A stretch of DNA of 64,000 nt, from NCBI GenBank assembly GCA_029168955.1, contig JAPDOI010000980.1, positions 124,001 to 188,000 on the forward strand, read 5' to 3'. How positions within the stretch are numbered: the first letter of the stretch is position 1; every line of letters starts with the position of its first letter. This DNA is from Aplectana chamaeleonis (taxonomy: Eukaryota > Nematoda > Chromadorea > Rhabditida > Cosmocercidae). Both the position numbers and the translations under genes were made by a program. Below are positions 43,821 to 55,808 of the stretch, piece by piece. The notes under the pieces are model-generated. The model was not told where the DNA came from. It saw nothing but the letters and a program-made list of their open reading frames with translations, and ran no database searches.

Positions 43821-46149
43821 CTCCAGCTGGACGGTGTGTCGTGTAGTCGTGCACTGCTCTGCGACTCACCCGACAGACGTGCATCCTGAGAGGCAAAAAT
43901 TTGTTTGTATCAAAATTTTTCGAGCGATCAATGACTCCGAATCGCTCTCTCAGTGAGTTCGAATCGAAGGCTTGCGAATACCAGTGCCTATACATATTTT
44001 CAAGAATCACCTTTTCTCTGAATTTCGCCATAAATTTTTTCATGACGTCTTTCATTATCCCAATTCTTTTTTTGACAATTCTTTTCAGTGCAGTGCATTG
44101 TTCCTTGTTAGCCATGATGTTAGCTTTGAGTGTCACAAAAAATACGCTTCAGGTCGAGAAGAAAAACCAAGAAAAAAGAAGAAACCTTCTTTTTTTTTGA
44201 AAACAAAACACTGTTTTTGGATTCCATTGTTACTTTCAAGAGGAATTTCTCGCTATCCTCAATGTGGCAATGCAATGGTACGCGAAACTTTTTTTGACAG
44301 CTCTTTTTTATGAAAATATTTATTCCTTTCTGAAATCCCCACTGAGCACAGGTCAAAACATGAAAGATTTTATATTTCATGACCGTCTGATCAGTTTCCA
44401 TTAGGAGAATTCGAGGTGAAAATATATTTTCATGAAGAAAATATGGTACGAAATCTAATTTTGTAAGGACACTGCATAGAACTCAGCAATTCAAAAACTA
44501 ATTTCAAATTGAAATCGGACCACGTCAAAGCAGGTTATGACCATTTTTAGCGCAAAAAACGCCACAGATCACTGTTTTGCAAAAACATGCTCTATACTGT
44601 ATCTTACACATAGTGTAATCAGTCGAATGGAAGGAAAACAAGAACAGAACTTGGTTCCGTATTCAGCATCCGCGAATGGACCCTGTAATCGACAAGAGAA
44701 GAGTGGACCCTATTATAGAACGGCAACAAAAATGTTGTCATGAAAAATATTTGTGCGTTTGATAGTGGACGCAATATTGCGTCATCCCCATTTGCAGACG
44801 ACCGGCCGACGACCGATTACGTCGTTGAAGACTCTTTGTTGCGGCGACCCCGTAGCACCCGCGACGGACTATGCACAAGGCCTGAAGGTTCATGGTCTAT
44901 GCAGTCTATCGAGGCCGAGGGCCTTAGAAGCAAAACAAACAGTGCCGAGACGTGCTACTGTGACAATAAAGTATGCTGCAACAACTAATCAAAATATAGG
45001 TGTTTCTAATGGCTCTAACTTTTTACATCTCTACATAGATGAATTAACACTGTTACCGGTGTAGTGTATGCGCTTCCCGAACCATTTGTAGCTGCAGATG
45101 TGGGCACCAAGTAGGCGTTAGCTGTGGACACGTCCACGCGGTAGCCTCTTCTATTGAAGGTCATTTAGAAGCACAGGACACACAATTTTTTTCAGATCCT
45201 ATGCCTATCTTGGAGAGTCACTAGCTGATCACAATGGCATACCTTGAATCGGTTCAGGCCCCATGTAAAAAATATATGGCTCCTTAAAAATCTGTTTCAG
45301 GCCCCATGTAAAAAATATATGGCTCCTTAAAAATCTGTATTTTGAGGGCGAATTTTCGTGGACGCTTTGTCTCAGGCCCGTATTTCTCCTCGGTGACAGA
45401 ATGGGTTCGGGCCCGTGGTGGTCGCTTATATCTCGCCTATTTGAAGGCATTGAGATCTCGCGGTTGATGAGTGTTATACAGGAGGGGTCTGCTACATACG
45501 TGCACAGAAATCTCAAAATTCTTTTCTGAGGGTTTACTTTACCTTAAAAGGTAGCATACATGCTCGCAAAAGTTGTTGAGATAGCTACATAGTTGTGGTC
45601 GTTTGCGCCCTAGTAAAACGTTTGCTACTCGCGAGCATCAAAAGAGTTAAAATGACCATATTTGAACCATACTGAGTGACCAAATCATCCTTTCTCGCCC
45701 CAATTGTACGGGCTCCGCCCCCTAATACAAATATTCAATGCTCGTACGGTGATTTTGGCTCATCTTTACGCTTCTAGCGTAGTGAGCGTTCCAGTAAAAG
45801 CAATACGAGAACATTGGCGTTGTTATCGCAACCGATTTGTCGCTAGCTTCGCCTATTCGGCCAATGCGGCTTAACTCGTCCACATTCGGACCGATACAGG
45901 AAGAACCGTTGTAACATCATTCAAATCGAATTTTCCTCATTATTCCTGAATGCTAACAGTCTCTGTAAGTGCCGATGCACCATAAAGTTGTCACTTGTTC
46001 CTACTATTCACGTTTTTTTCTGCCACGCGGGGCGTGATGGAAAATACTTGTCGTGCAATTTCTTACTAATTAAGATACTAATAAATTTATCAATTATCAC
46101 TCTCGATCACAACAGCACAGCGTTCAGCGTGCCTTTTTTGCTAAGAGCT
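43821..46149. other. No gene seen; one tandem duplication
   Basis: 45,252-45,340 is a direct duplication of about 44 bp (TTCAGGCCCCATGTAAAAAA...). Elsewhere I see neither exons nor bounded repeats. Confidence 0.45.
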
Positions 46150-47100
46150 CTGCGTTTTTCCGCGCGTCTCTTTCAACAAGTGTAGTCCAGCATCTGACGT
46201 CTTTTGTCTTCTGGTTTCTGTATCTCGCAATGTCGTCCATCCAGTGCTTTCGCAATTTTCCCTGCCTCCGTTTGCTTGTTGGTGTCCAATCACTTGCTAT
46301 TTTAGCCCAGGACTTGTATGTTCTTGCCGCTAGTTTTTTTCAGCATACATCCACTTTCTGCGCAGCGCGGAGTAAATCGAATCCTTCGGACCAGTTCTTC
46401 TTCGAATAATCCTCGACCTGACTCTGTCCCTAACTCTAACTCCAAGCATTGCACGTTCCAGACGGCGTTGGGCTGAGTGAACAGTGCCGGCTACAGCTCG
46501 CATAATAATTTTAGTCTGACGAATGGACGGGGCTGCGACGGTAGATCACCCCGCGCGAAACGAAACCCCATTCTCCCGTGAGGCCCCCAACCCAGCACGG
46601 CCAGCCGCCTGGTAGATGGTTTACGTTTTCATTTTAGTCTGACCCATGGACGAGGCGGCTGGCCGTGCCTGGTTGGCGGCCTCACTGGAGAATGGAGTTT
46701 CGATTCGCGCGGGGTGATCTACCGTCGCAGCCCCGTGCATTCATCAGACTAAAATGATTGTGCGAACTCTACATGCGTCAGACTAAATCAAAAACGGAAG
46801 CTATACTTCCTTTGTCCAGACCTAGGTTTCACATCCAAATATCACTGCCGGTAGGATACAGGTGTGAACAAGCTTCTTTTTCAATGCGATGGCGACGCTC
46901 TGAGATTGCATGAAAAGACGATATTTGAAGAAGATTGCTCCCCCAGCTCGAACGCGTCGTACGATTTTTTTTTCAGGGTCCTTTGGATGCGAAACTTGCT
47001 GGCCGGGATAAACAAATTCAGGAACCTTCCGTATTTTTTCTTCATTTAACTGTATTTCTTCATCTGGTTCGGTTGTGCTGCTGCCTACTTTCATGCACTT
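46150..47100 (-). pseudogene. RTE-type LINE, 3' end of ORF2, split by a MITE
   Basis: The upstream half (47,094-46,822) reads IQLNEEKIRKVPEFVYPGQQ VSHPKDPEKKIVRRVRAGGA and CILPAVIFGCET. The downstream half (46,490-46,150) reads AVAGTVHSAQRRLERAMLGV and WTPTSKRRQGKLRKHWMDDI. Both are hallmark blocks of the RTE ORF2 C-terminus (EFVYLGQ, LPA.LYGCETW, ERAML, GRP..RW.D). The foldback at 46,508-46,754 separates them. Confidence 0.7.
46508..46754. mobile_element. Foldback MITE inserted in the RTE relic
   Basis: The ends TTTTAGTCTGACGAATGGAC and the complement GTGCATTCATCAGACTAAAA are inverted for about 65 bp. A second inverted pair inside (GGCGGCTGGCCGTGC) makes it nearly a complete palindrome. Confidence 0.85.
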
Positions 47101-47298
47101 GGTTTATCAATACAGGAAATCTTATCAGAGGAAGCTGAATAATCAGACATACTTGCGTTCGTGAGGAGAGGAGGAAGCTAAGCATTTCATTGAGATTAAA
47201 CTTGTAGGTGGAAGTCCCGCTAGAGAAGGAAATGGAAAAACCGTTCCTCTTCCTCCCCATCCTCCTTTTATTTTATGCAGCGACGAGTTATGACACTG

Positions 47299-47848
47299 AT
47301 ACAATCAATACCCGCGCTAAGTTTTGTAAAAACGGGGAGCATCTGGCAAACTCGGCAAAGAAGCGTCCGACGCATGTAACTTTTTTGAATTCTGAAAATG
47401 CTATCATATTCACAGATCAAATTGTTACCTAATCATGGAACTGCAGGCCAAAGTTCTCTAAAATCGCTTTGTTTTTCAAGGAAATAGTTCTTGCAGTCGT
47501 CTTTCAAAAATTCAAAACAACCTTGAGATTCTCTCACCTGTGCCTAATTTACGAAGAAATCATACAGATTGCTCTTCCACTACTTGTACAAATACTGCTC
47601 AAAGTTTCGCCGCACTTTGCCGCGCGCGACTTTTTCGATAAACTATTGCAAAAATTATTAACTTCAAAAACAAAACGATTTTGGGGAACTTCGGCACAAA
47701 GGTCACATAATTAGGTATCTGTGATTATGATAGCGTTTTCAGAATTCAAAGAAGTCTTGATTCAAAAAGTTACATGCATTGGACGTTTTTTTTCCAAGTT
47801 TGCCAGATGCTCCGTTTTCACACAACTTAGCGCAGGTATTGTAGTTTA
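47299..47848. mobile_element. Foldback element with arms of about 120 bp
   Basis: ATACCCGCGCTAAGTTTTGT...GAGCATCTGGCAAACTCGG is inverted at 47,730-47,848. The middle 330 bp are AT-rich with no gene. Confidence 0.75.
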
Positions 47849-48117
47849 GTAGTTTAGTGCCTCGGCGGAGCTTCTCACAACATGAAGTCTGCGGGCGATG
47901 TGAAGAATGTAAAAAGTGATCCACATTGAACGAAATGAAGTTCAAAATTAATCGAATAAAACACAGTATGAATTCTTCGATTAAAATAAAGCTCATAGAA
48001 TAAAATGCAGTATAAACAAAATCGAACAAAAATCAACAAATGATCACGGTCGACGTTAACTTTCGACTTTTAATCCATAAAATTTATATTATTTTTGAGC
48101 TTGTAAGCTGCCATTAA

Positions 48118-48537
48118 AGGCAGTGTATACCATAAAAATCGGCCCCGAGTTTCCACCGGAATGCGAATGGTTCGGTGTCTATGGCAACAGCAATACTCCA
48201 ATCACTCCTAATCGCATCGGCATAGCGGGCGGCGGCTGGGCACACTGCCCTGTTACAATTCCATTTCGTCCAATTTTTCCAATCCGAGCTGCCTAGGGCC
48301 ATTGCTGACGGGATCAAGGAGAGACGCAGAGCACGGGGCACCGTTATTCACAGTTTTGCGGAAGAATCTTGCACATCTCGCAGATCTCGTCAGCAAATTG
48401 GTCTCGAGGACAAGGTCCCAGGCGTCTTGGATAATCTGAATGTGGGGTGTTGCCCAGACTCTCCTGTTAACGCTAGTCGCAAAGCAGAACATTTGTTCGG
48501 CGGTGGCATGTAGTTAGTTATCGTGGTCAGCTGCTTG
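48118..48537. mobile_element. TTAA MITE, family T1, strongly diverged
   Basis: The left end is TTAA-AGGCAGTGTATACCATAA. The right end is probably the decayed TTATCGTGGTCAGCTGC at 48,518-48,534. The interior is unlike the main T1 copies. Confidence 0.5.
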
Positions 48538-50932
48538 TTTTTTTTCATAATTCACGGTCCCGTCCTCACTTTCTCTGCTGTATTAGGCTAGTTTGCTAAT
48601 ATTTGGTAACATCTCACCACCTATATTATTCCAGTATTGAGCTGCATGTGCCTAAGACTGATTTTGTTGGGATTACAGAATTTCATATTAATAACTTGGT
48701 CACTTTTTTCTAGCTAACGCATTTCCTACTGAGTAGTTTTATTGATGTAGTTCGAAAAATAATAATTAGTGCAGTAGGTCCACTGTATAGGCAGGGTGTT
48801 GGATTCTCGGATTTATCGTAAAAGTGTCTTAGAAAAGCTGTAAATTTTGATTTAGGGTGTCGGCTTTCACTCGAAAAATGTGCTCGTTTCCGAATATGTG
48901 GGTTTTGTTTTGTTGAGCCTTCTATCTACATTGAAAATGAAGTGGTAGCAGTTTTCGTTCCCGTGCCACGCTTTTTTCTTCTTCCCGAATTATGTAATAG
49001 CATCGACTGTATTGAAAATCTCCTACCCAATTCGTTGTTCAAGTTGTGACAACACTCTCATTTACCGAAATAAGTGATGAAGTCATTTGAAATGCAGTGT
49101 CCGATGTAGAAGTTGTGTTCATTTTTCTTTTGTGGAGTTCAAATAGATCTTCAAATAGATCATCACTCATTGTTTTCCAGATCTTGCTGATGTGGCGTTA
49201 GGTATGAAAACCGCATGGAGCGGTCTTCTTGGTCGGGACGAGTTTTTTTCAATGAGGTTGTGGCAAAATATTATCAACATAGGCAGATTGGTTTCCGTTC
49301 CGTTCTTTCTACGTTTGAGATTATTCCCCTTGTTAACTAAATGGGTCAGAACAATTTTTTTCCTTTCGTTATTGATCGATAGGGGGTGCGAAATTAGCCA
49401 GTTTCTCTCGGCTGTAAACTAGAGAGGGGGGGGGGGGCTTCTAAAGATTCATACATAGAAGTGAATAAAAACTTCGATTTCAGATACGTGCATTATGAAA
49501 ACATCATTATGGGTTGTCAGGTGTAATGAATCGATTTGCGATTTCGCTTCTGCAAAATCTTGCGTTATCAAATTTCATATTTTCAATCTCATGGAGGATC
49601 GTCGATGCAGCTCATGACCATGCTCAAAAGATGCGCAGCTGTTCCTTTAGTTTAGAGGAAATCAATATAAAAATGAACAAATTGTTCTCATTTTTCTATC
49701 AAAGTTTCCTTTCCGAGTGGAGCTTTATGAAAAATTTTAACGATTCTTGAAAGTTTTGGTTCCCAAAGGGGGTCGTAGCTCCGCCGAGGTCGGTCACGAC
49801 GCTCCTTCGGTCCGTGATTGTAGGTTGTCCGTTATGTGAAAAGATAATTTGTCAGTTACGGAAAATCAACAAAACTCATTATATGCGCCGCCGTCCGACA
49901 ATTTTATGCAATTCTCTACGATCCCTTTCAAAATTTCAGTTTTGGGCTTTTTCTTCTTGGATCCTCCACTCCAGTCTCGTTGTACCCGTTCACAACCCCA
50001 CTAGACCCTGATTTGCAACCTCAATCGATTCGTAGCGAGCTTGACGAAAAAAACGTTAATTCTTTTGTTAGAGAGCGCTCTGTTTTGCGTTTACAGCCAG
50101 GCTCAAGTGGGGTTGCAAAATTTTGCAACGGAGGTGAGGAAGGGGTCGCATAAATTTCGGACCGAAAATGAAAATTTGGTGAAGAGAAGATATCTCGCAA
50201 ACTCTCGATGTTTTCGGCCAACAAAGGGATTGATCGTAGCATCGCTCAATTTTAGACGCTTGAACTCGACTACTGAACGAATTTTTGGCGTCTGACAGTG
50301 TTAGTAATCAAATATACTTAAACTGCCCGGAAATCGCACCTTGAGGGCGTGGCAAAAATTTTTGATTTTGGAAAAAAAGTTGATTGAGGAGGTCGCTACG
50401 GTTTCGAAAAAATACGCAACGCCTGGCTTGAAACTGGTCCGCGGTGCTGTACTACTGTTGGCGTTAGCTGCCCTTAACGAGGGCGACGTCGCGCAGGGCA
50501 GGGGAGACCATGCGCTTACAGGTCACCTTCCGGATTCCAAAATTTGAGGCTACCATATTTGAGATACACCTGAGAAGCCCTTGCTTATCAAGAGGTTTGG
50601 ATTCTGCCCGTTGATGGAGGCTGCCCCAGGGTTTCATTTGGAGGGTTCACGGGTTGCATCGTCGAGCAGTTTTATAATTTGAAAAATGTTTTTGAAGCAG
50701 GTCGTAAGGTCAAATTCTACAGGGAATCGTTGGCCGTATTCATAAAGCTACGTGAGCCTCCCGGGAGAATCTAGTCCGCCCTCCACATACTGCGGCTGGT
50801 TCTAAAACCTTTCCGGGAGGCTCCCGTAATTTCATTAATTCAGGACCACGGGTCAGATTTGAGGAAAGGGTAAAGCCGTCCTGTAGTGCTTCTTGAATTT
50901 TCTCGGTGACATAGTGTTGCTAATTACCGAGA
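48538..50932. other. No gene seen
   Basis: There is a 12-G run near 49,424. A short foldback around 50,755-50,830 (GAGCCTCCCGGGAG against CCGGGAGGCTC) is also visible. The outer boundary of the big palindrome cannot be fixed because the matching right flank is outside the window. Confidence 0.4.
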
Positions 50933-51115
50933 GTAGGTGTTTCATTGCAGCATTTTTCAGAACGTGCTTGGCATGCAGTGCTGGAAACATGCTTCACTTT
51001 CGCAGTTTTCCGTGATGACGTTGCGCCACTGTTTGTCATGCAATTTGTTGGTCTCTTGTTTGTTAAGAGAACCTAGCCCAGTTTTTTCATTAATATTTGT
51101 ATATTCTCAAGAAGA

Positions 51116-51340
51116 ATGTGCAGTATTTGCTTCGTCTATATGGCGGAATACAGAGTGCTATCGAGATCGAAGGCGGCAAATGCTGGTCTGATGGGATGTC
51201 TAGGTGGATCGGGAAGCCTTAATGGGTTGAGTGTTCAGCAAGCTTACGTGAAACACTGCTATGCTCCTCAGAAGACATATGTTTGTCACAGACATTTCGC
51301 AGACACCATAAGTGTTGCACATCATAGACGAAGGGAATAA
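51116..51340 (+). CDS. THAP-like C2CH zinc domain, left arm
   Basis: The open frame of 74 codons starts MCSICFVYMAEYRVLSRSKA. It has C-x2-C, 51 residues, then C-x2-H-F (YVCHRHFAD). THAP domains have C-x2-4-C, 35-53 residues, C-x2-H followed by Phe, so the spacing is at the long edge. It lies upstream of, and on the same strand as, a DDE transposase, where a DNA-binding THAP domain would be expected. In the right arm the mirror copy has Q for H in CHRHF, which is not a ligand position. Confidence 0.5.
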   Translation: MCSICFVYMAEYRVLSRSKAANAGLMGCLGGSGSLNGLSVQQAYVKHCYAPQKTYVCHRHFADTISVAHHRRRE

Positions 51341-51659
51341 TATACGTTTCTCCATATAAAATGTTATCAGGCAAAATACTTATATGGTGTGATGGCAGCG
51401 GTCGGCAAGCAGATTCACTTCGATGCCACGGACGAATGTTACGTGACCACAAACGACATCTCTAATCATGTCGTGCCGTTTCTGAACGGTTCTCTGGGTG
51501 GACTGGATGTAGGGGTTTTGAGAAGAACTTAGAAAAAGAGCGAAACCTTGTGGTATGAGTGTTCAAAGCAATATTCTCAGAAAATCGCCGCATTCAATGC
51601 GTGTTGAATAGGCATTCAGCTAGAGAGGCCAGAGCCATCAGAAGGCTCTATCGCAGGGA

Positions 51660-51823
51660 CACGTGCTCCAAAGAGCAGCACGTGCTCCTGATTTTTAACA
51701 GTCCTTTTTCGCTTTCCTTTTTTTAGAAAATAGTATTATCGTCGATTGAATGTGATCTTGCTCCTAGTGAACTTTTATTTGTTGGGGCACGTGCAGTAGT
51801 TTGGAATACAATGGGAGCACGTG
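51660..51823. promoter_or_regulatory. Cluster of CACGTG boxes, left arm
   Basis: CACGTG occurs at 51,660, 51,679, 51,788 and 51,818, mostly within GCACGTGCTC. The mirror cluster is in the right arm near 63,110-63,275. CACGTG is the bHLH E-box core; a role here is speculation. Confidence 0.3.
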
Positions 51824-52027
51824 CTCACCTAGCAGCGCGTTCCCTAACTGTGCTTGAAACCGCCTTGTCTTCGAGTTGAATGCATATTGGACACGTTTTG
51901 AATGCGGCAATTGCCTGAGTTAGCACATCGACTTAGTGGTTCGACTCTGGGGTTTCAGCTCGTGAATGGCAGCACAAACGCGAATTGGAGATTCTGAACT
52001 ATTTAGGGTGTTATAACTTTTAGAGAC

Positions 52028-52402
52028 GTGTTGTGTTTTTTAAACGAAGCTCTCTCTCGTTACTACAACACGTGTTACTGGCTCGAGCAGTCGGAGGACG
52101 TGTGGGAAGGAGTGCGTGAGCGAACTGAGCAGCGCAATGGCGACAGACCTGAAGAGGTAGCGGCACAATCAGTGGAACGCGGGAATGTCCATGATTTCGA
52201 GGGAGCTGCGGCGAGATCTGTGAGTGATATGGAGCAACTTGGCGATAACGGAGCTGCGTCGAGATCTGTGAGTGATATGGAGCAAATTGGCGATAACGAG
52301 GTGGGAGATGTGGTCGGGAATAGTGGCAAAGTAAGTATGTATGAGGACGAATATGACGACGAAGAAGAAAGCAAAACGGTACACACTCGTTCTTATTCAT
52401 AA
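52028..52402 (+). CDS. Acidic repeat-containing segment of the arm gene, left arm
   Basis: 124 codons, starting FLNEALSRYYNTCYWLEQSE, with a duplicated 16-residue unit (ARSVSDMEQLGDNGAA, SRSVSDMEQIGDNEV) and a very acidic end (YEDEYDDEEESK). It probably lies between the THAP-like and catalytic parts of the transposase, as a linker. The right arm has a 32-bp deletion here that shifts the frame. Confidence 0.4.
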   Translation: MLCFLNEALSRYYNTCYWLEQSEDVWEGVRERTEQRNGDRPEEVAAQSVERGNVHDFEGAAARSVSDMEQLGDNGAASRSVSDMEQIGDNEVGDVVGNSGKVSMYEDEYDDEEESKTVHTRSYS

Positions 52403-52459
52403 CCTGTAGTGATTTGCTGCAGGGAAGTGAAGTGATATTTTTAGCTGTGCTCAGAGTAC

Positions 52460-52680
52460 GTGGTTGAATCCCACGCATCGTCCTCGCTCGGGTGTTCACT
52501 GAAGCCATCAGGAACACCTGTTCTTAGGAAGTATTTTTAGTGAAGGGAGCGATGCTTATGAAGCTGTTCCGTTTCTACCCAGAATGTGGAGAGCAGATGA
52601 GCAACTCGCAACTCTCGAATGTTGGGACGGCCGCCGTCGTCAGATATGACTGCAGGAAGTGTAAGCAAAGAAGGCGATGA
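52460..52680 (+). pseudogene. CxxC zinc segment of the transposase, left arm
   Basis: It reads MKLFRFYPECGEQMSNSQLS NVGTAAVVRYDCRKCKQRRR and then TGA where the family has Trp. LF...C..CG....GT...V...C..C is the zinc-binding block that precedes the RNase-H-like core in this transposase family, with the first Cys replaced by Tyr. The same TGA is present in the right arm. The left arm has an additional upstream stop from a one-T difference at 52,537. Confidence 0.55.
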
Positions 52681-53136
52681 GAAAGCCAGGCGCGCACCGT
52701 CTAGCATCCGAGAGAGCGCAATTCTAAGGGAACGTAGTTGCCGCGGTAGCGGCTATAACGACAGGGCTGCGATTCGTCGTGAGTGAAATAGGATGCATCC
52801 CAGGCTAAAACGATGTCTCAGTTCATGCATTCAGGAACTGGAACGGTGAGCCAAGCAGCTGGATATGGCCACGTTCTCGAGAACATTTTTTTTTGAGAAG
52901 TTTTTAACTGGACAAAGCCTGCTATGAAAAATGTTTTCGAGAGTCAGCAACGCTATGTGATTGAAACGGTCCAACGCCACTACCAGGTGACTAAAGCTCC
53001 GACTAATTAATTCACAAGATCTGAGCTCTTGAAAGTGGTCCGTTCATCTCAATCAGCGACAAACTGATGGAGGGAGAGCGGTCGAGAGGTGAAATACATC
53101 ATACACCAATGAGTCAAGTCTTTCTTTATAATTCAG

Positions 53137-53763
53137 CAAAGAGAAAAGCTGCACCTCGCAGCCGATGGAGCTTACGATAGCAGAGGCTACTGCGCACAAA
53201 TCGGAAAGGTGGTGATCGCCGAAGCGCGAACAAAGCTAGTGCTACACACTGAAGTGCTGCATTGTTCAGAAACGGGTGCGGGTAACTTCTATTGAACGCT
53301 AATAAAGAACTGTGGCACATCTTCCAGATGGTGTAAGCTCCCGAATGGAACTTGAGGGTGTGCGCCGAGCACTACGATGGGTGGTCCACAACGGCTTCAC
53401 AATTGGTTCCTTGACCACCGACAGAAGTCGTTCATATGGGCCTTTGCTCAGAGATCTGGAGGAGGAACTCGGACAGATTGACCACTATTACGACGGTTGG
53501 TACATTGTGAAGTGGTTGGGAAACCACCTTCGGAAGGTGATCGGAAATGAAGGAGTTAGTACAAATGAATCACCGTTTTCTAAAACACCACTCCATTATA
53601 GGCAGCAAAACTGCAGAGGTGCTACCCGATTAACATGTGGCTAGAGAAGGTAAAAACCCACTTGTGGCACTCCATAGAAGTGGGGACATCGACTGGAGTA
53701 CCTGTCGCGCCCATCTTCAACACGTGCTTGATGCACGTCCGAGACATTCATAAGTGGAAGAAG
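53137..53763 (+). pseudogene. DDE transposase RNase-H-like core, three exons, left arm
   Basis: Exons 53,137-53,281, 53,328-53,536 and 53,602-53,763 join in phase across 46-nt and 65-nt GT/AG introns. The product contains LAADGAYDSRGYCAQIGKVV, TGADGVSSRMELEGVRRALR, GSLTTDRSRSYGPLLRDLEE, IDHYYDGWYIVKWLGNHLRK, and LEKVKTHLWHSI...FNTCLMHVRDIHKW. The order DGxYDSxGY, SSxMExEG, TDRxxxY, HxxDxWH/Y, HLW, H.W is that of a large DDE transposase family common in cnidarian, fish and invertebrate genomes and often joined to THAP domains (Kolobok-like is my best guess). The core is intact through these exons; upstream stops suggest the gene is dead. Confidence 0.7.
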
Positions 53764-53959
53764 GTTCGAATCCAAAGTATTGTTTTCCTTATCAGCAATA
53801 GCCGAATGCAAAACGATGTTGGTGATGTCCTTGTTCAACAGGAGCGATTCCACTGTATAAGATAACCCACCATCGCTTGCATTCTGCGAATACAAGGCAT
53901 GGGGGCCACACAGTGTCGTAACGGTAATACTGAGTTGCAGGATTGATTAAAGCCTCACA

Positions 53960-54538
53960 GGCCCCTACAAGAGATGTTCTCATGCGCTGGCTCTCGAACC
54001 AAATGAGGACTACCTCGCGCCTCACAAAACAGCATACAGTAAGTTCCGGAACGTCATTGTGAAGAAGACGTTCCAAGAAGATTTGGCGAAAGTGAGCCCG
54101 TACGGAGGCACGTCTTGCTGCGAGACCAAGAACGCACTGGACAGAACCTATTGCAGGAAGAAAATATTTTAGTGAGATGATAGCTACCTTTTTTCAAGAA
54201 CAACACATGCTTTCTACTTGATAATATCTTTTCAGCCCAATCGCCACGTATCCTCTTTATACGATGATGGCAACGATGCATCTCAGTACGCTGCGGTTGG
54301 CGGAGCTAAGCGGATAAAGGCGCGTGCTGAAGTCGACGCTGATTCAGCTCAAGAACTTCAGCAGAAATTCCAAGCTGCTTCTGAAGTCTTCCCGGAGCAC
54401 TTGTGGAGGAGACTTATCATGGAAGAGCTGTTAAGTGAGCGCTTACATTCATTTAACAATAGCGATGACGATGCTCCTCTGCCGCAAGACGTGCCCGACA
54501 CAATGAGTACAGAAGATGATTGCGAACTGGAACTCTGA
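53960..54538 (+). pseudogene. Transposase C-terminal part, left arm
   Basis: The segment to 54,172 reads AYSKFRNVIVKKTFQEDLAK VSPYGGTSCCETKNALDRTY, which aligns to the family block ..AY..L...V..K....DL..LSP...T..LE..H. After an intron (acceptor ttttcag at 54,235) 54,236-54,538 reads PNRHVSSLYDDGNDASQYAA and ends with an acidic tail (DVPDTMSTEDDCELEL). In the right arm the tail has a one-base insertion and is frameshifted. Confidence 0.55.
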
Positions 54539-54755
54539 TGCACCAGGCATGTAACAAACACGTATTTTCTATGTTTCCAAACGGAACGTATACATTTCTT
54601 TCTAGATCCGAAGAAACCAAAGAGAGAGCGAAATACTGCGATTGTTCTAGCTGTTACTAAGAATGTTAAAAATGGAACTTTGATGTGATAAACTAATTTA
54701 TTCTACATTTTACACTACTCGCTGGCGCCACTCTTCTTCGTCTTCTGGGTTCGCG

Positions 54756-55747
54756 TCAGCAGTTGCTTCCCCAAACGTTATTATACAGCCCCATGTTAGC
54801 GCCGCGAATGATTTCGAAATTCACCTTGGAACCAGTATAAATGCCTTCTGCAGAAGGTAGAGCTGCCATGATGGCAGAGCGCACACATGAGGGAAGCTCG
54901 TAGCGGTTTCCCACACACAGTCGTCCGTACGCCCACATCACAAATGCGCAATAGGCATAATACCGGAACACTCCAAACTCAAATTTTACTCTTTGCAGTC
55001 TCAATACTAAGCAAATTGTGTGACTTGCTTATTCTTGTCTTCCTGACTGCCACTCTTTTTACCTGCCTGCCACCTACAGCAGTCAACCAAAATCGACAAT
55101 ATCTAAACTCAATCAGGTAGGACGTTGGCATCATCGCATTGAACCGAGACTGATTTTCCACAGGATTCAAGCCACTTTGGAGAACTCGCAGTGCCGCACG
55201 ACGCATCCACCACATTCATTCAGCCTCATTCTAAAGCTTCTTCACCACATCGTTGGCACGGCGACCCCCGCTGACAACGTCCAAACCCAGAACTTCTCGG
55301 CAACAGATGTTCTCACGTGGGTTTGGCAAATTTAAACATACCCCGCAAGAACACCATTCTGTTTTCGATGTTCTTTCTGGCGCTAGCACGCGGCCGAGTT
55401 ACAGGCATTTACTAAACAAATCGAAATTCTATTATCGTCACCCATTATCCTCCGTTTCATTTTCGACGGAGTCCACGAAGCATACATGTGACAGTCGCGG
55501 AAGCGGTAGTGAGGGTAATAACTACCGATCAAATGATATCACATTACGAAACTGCTTCGCAGGGACCTACAAAATGACACTGAGTGCACTTCTAAACATA
55601 TATTAGTCACTTGGGATCTTCAAAAACTCTCGTGTTGCCCTCCTGTTCGTTGTGCTTAGTAAGTACCTTCCTCACAAACACGGGGTCAAGATTTTCCATC
55701 GTAACAGGGCAAGTCTCACCCTCAGAGCTGTCTGATGCTGACATTTC
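54756..55747 (-). pseudogene. P2X7-ballast-domain gene, left arm
   Basis: Read right to left there are three pieces. The first (55,747-55,609) begins MSASDSSEGETCPVTMENLD just after a TTTGTTTCAG acceptor. The second (about 55,391-55,170) reads EWCSCGVCLNLPNPRENICC then ..GCVVRHCEFSKVA. The third (55,004-54,756) reads FRYYAYCAFVMWAYGRLCVG NRYELPSCVRSAIMAALPSA EGIYTGSK. WCxCGxC...CC, then YR.Y..W..G.L....R..LPSC....IR..FP...G.Y.GFK is the signature of the cytoplasmic C-terminal ballast of vertebrate P2X7, which also occurs in many invertebrate proteins without any channel. A frameshift seems to separate pieces two and three. No channel domain is present. Confidence 0.65.
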
Positions 55748-55808
55748 TGAAACAAACGCATAACTAATTTCTTCGAAAATACGGACACAACGATAAGCGG
55801 GAAAATCT

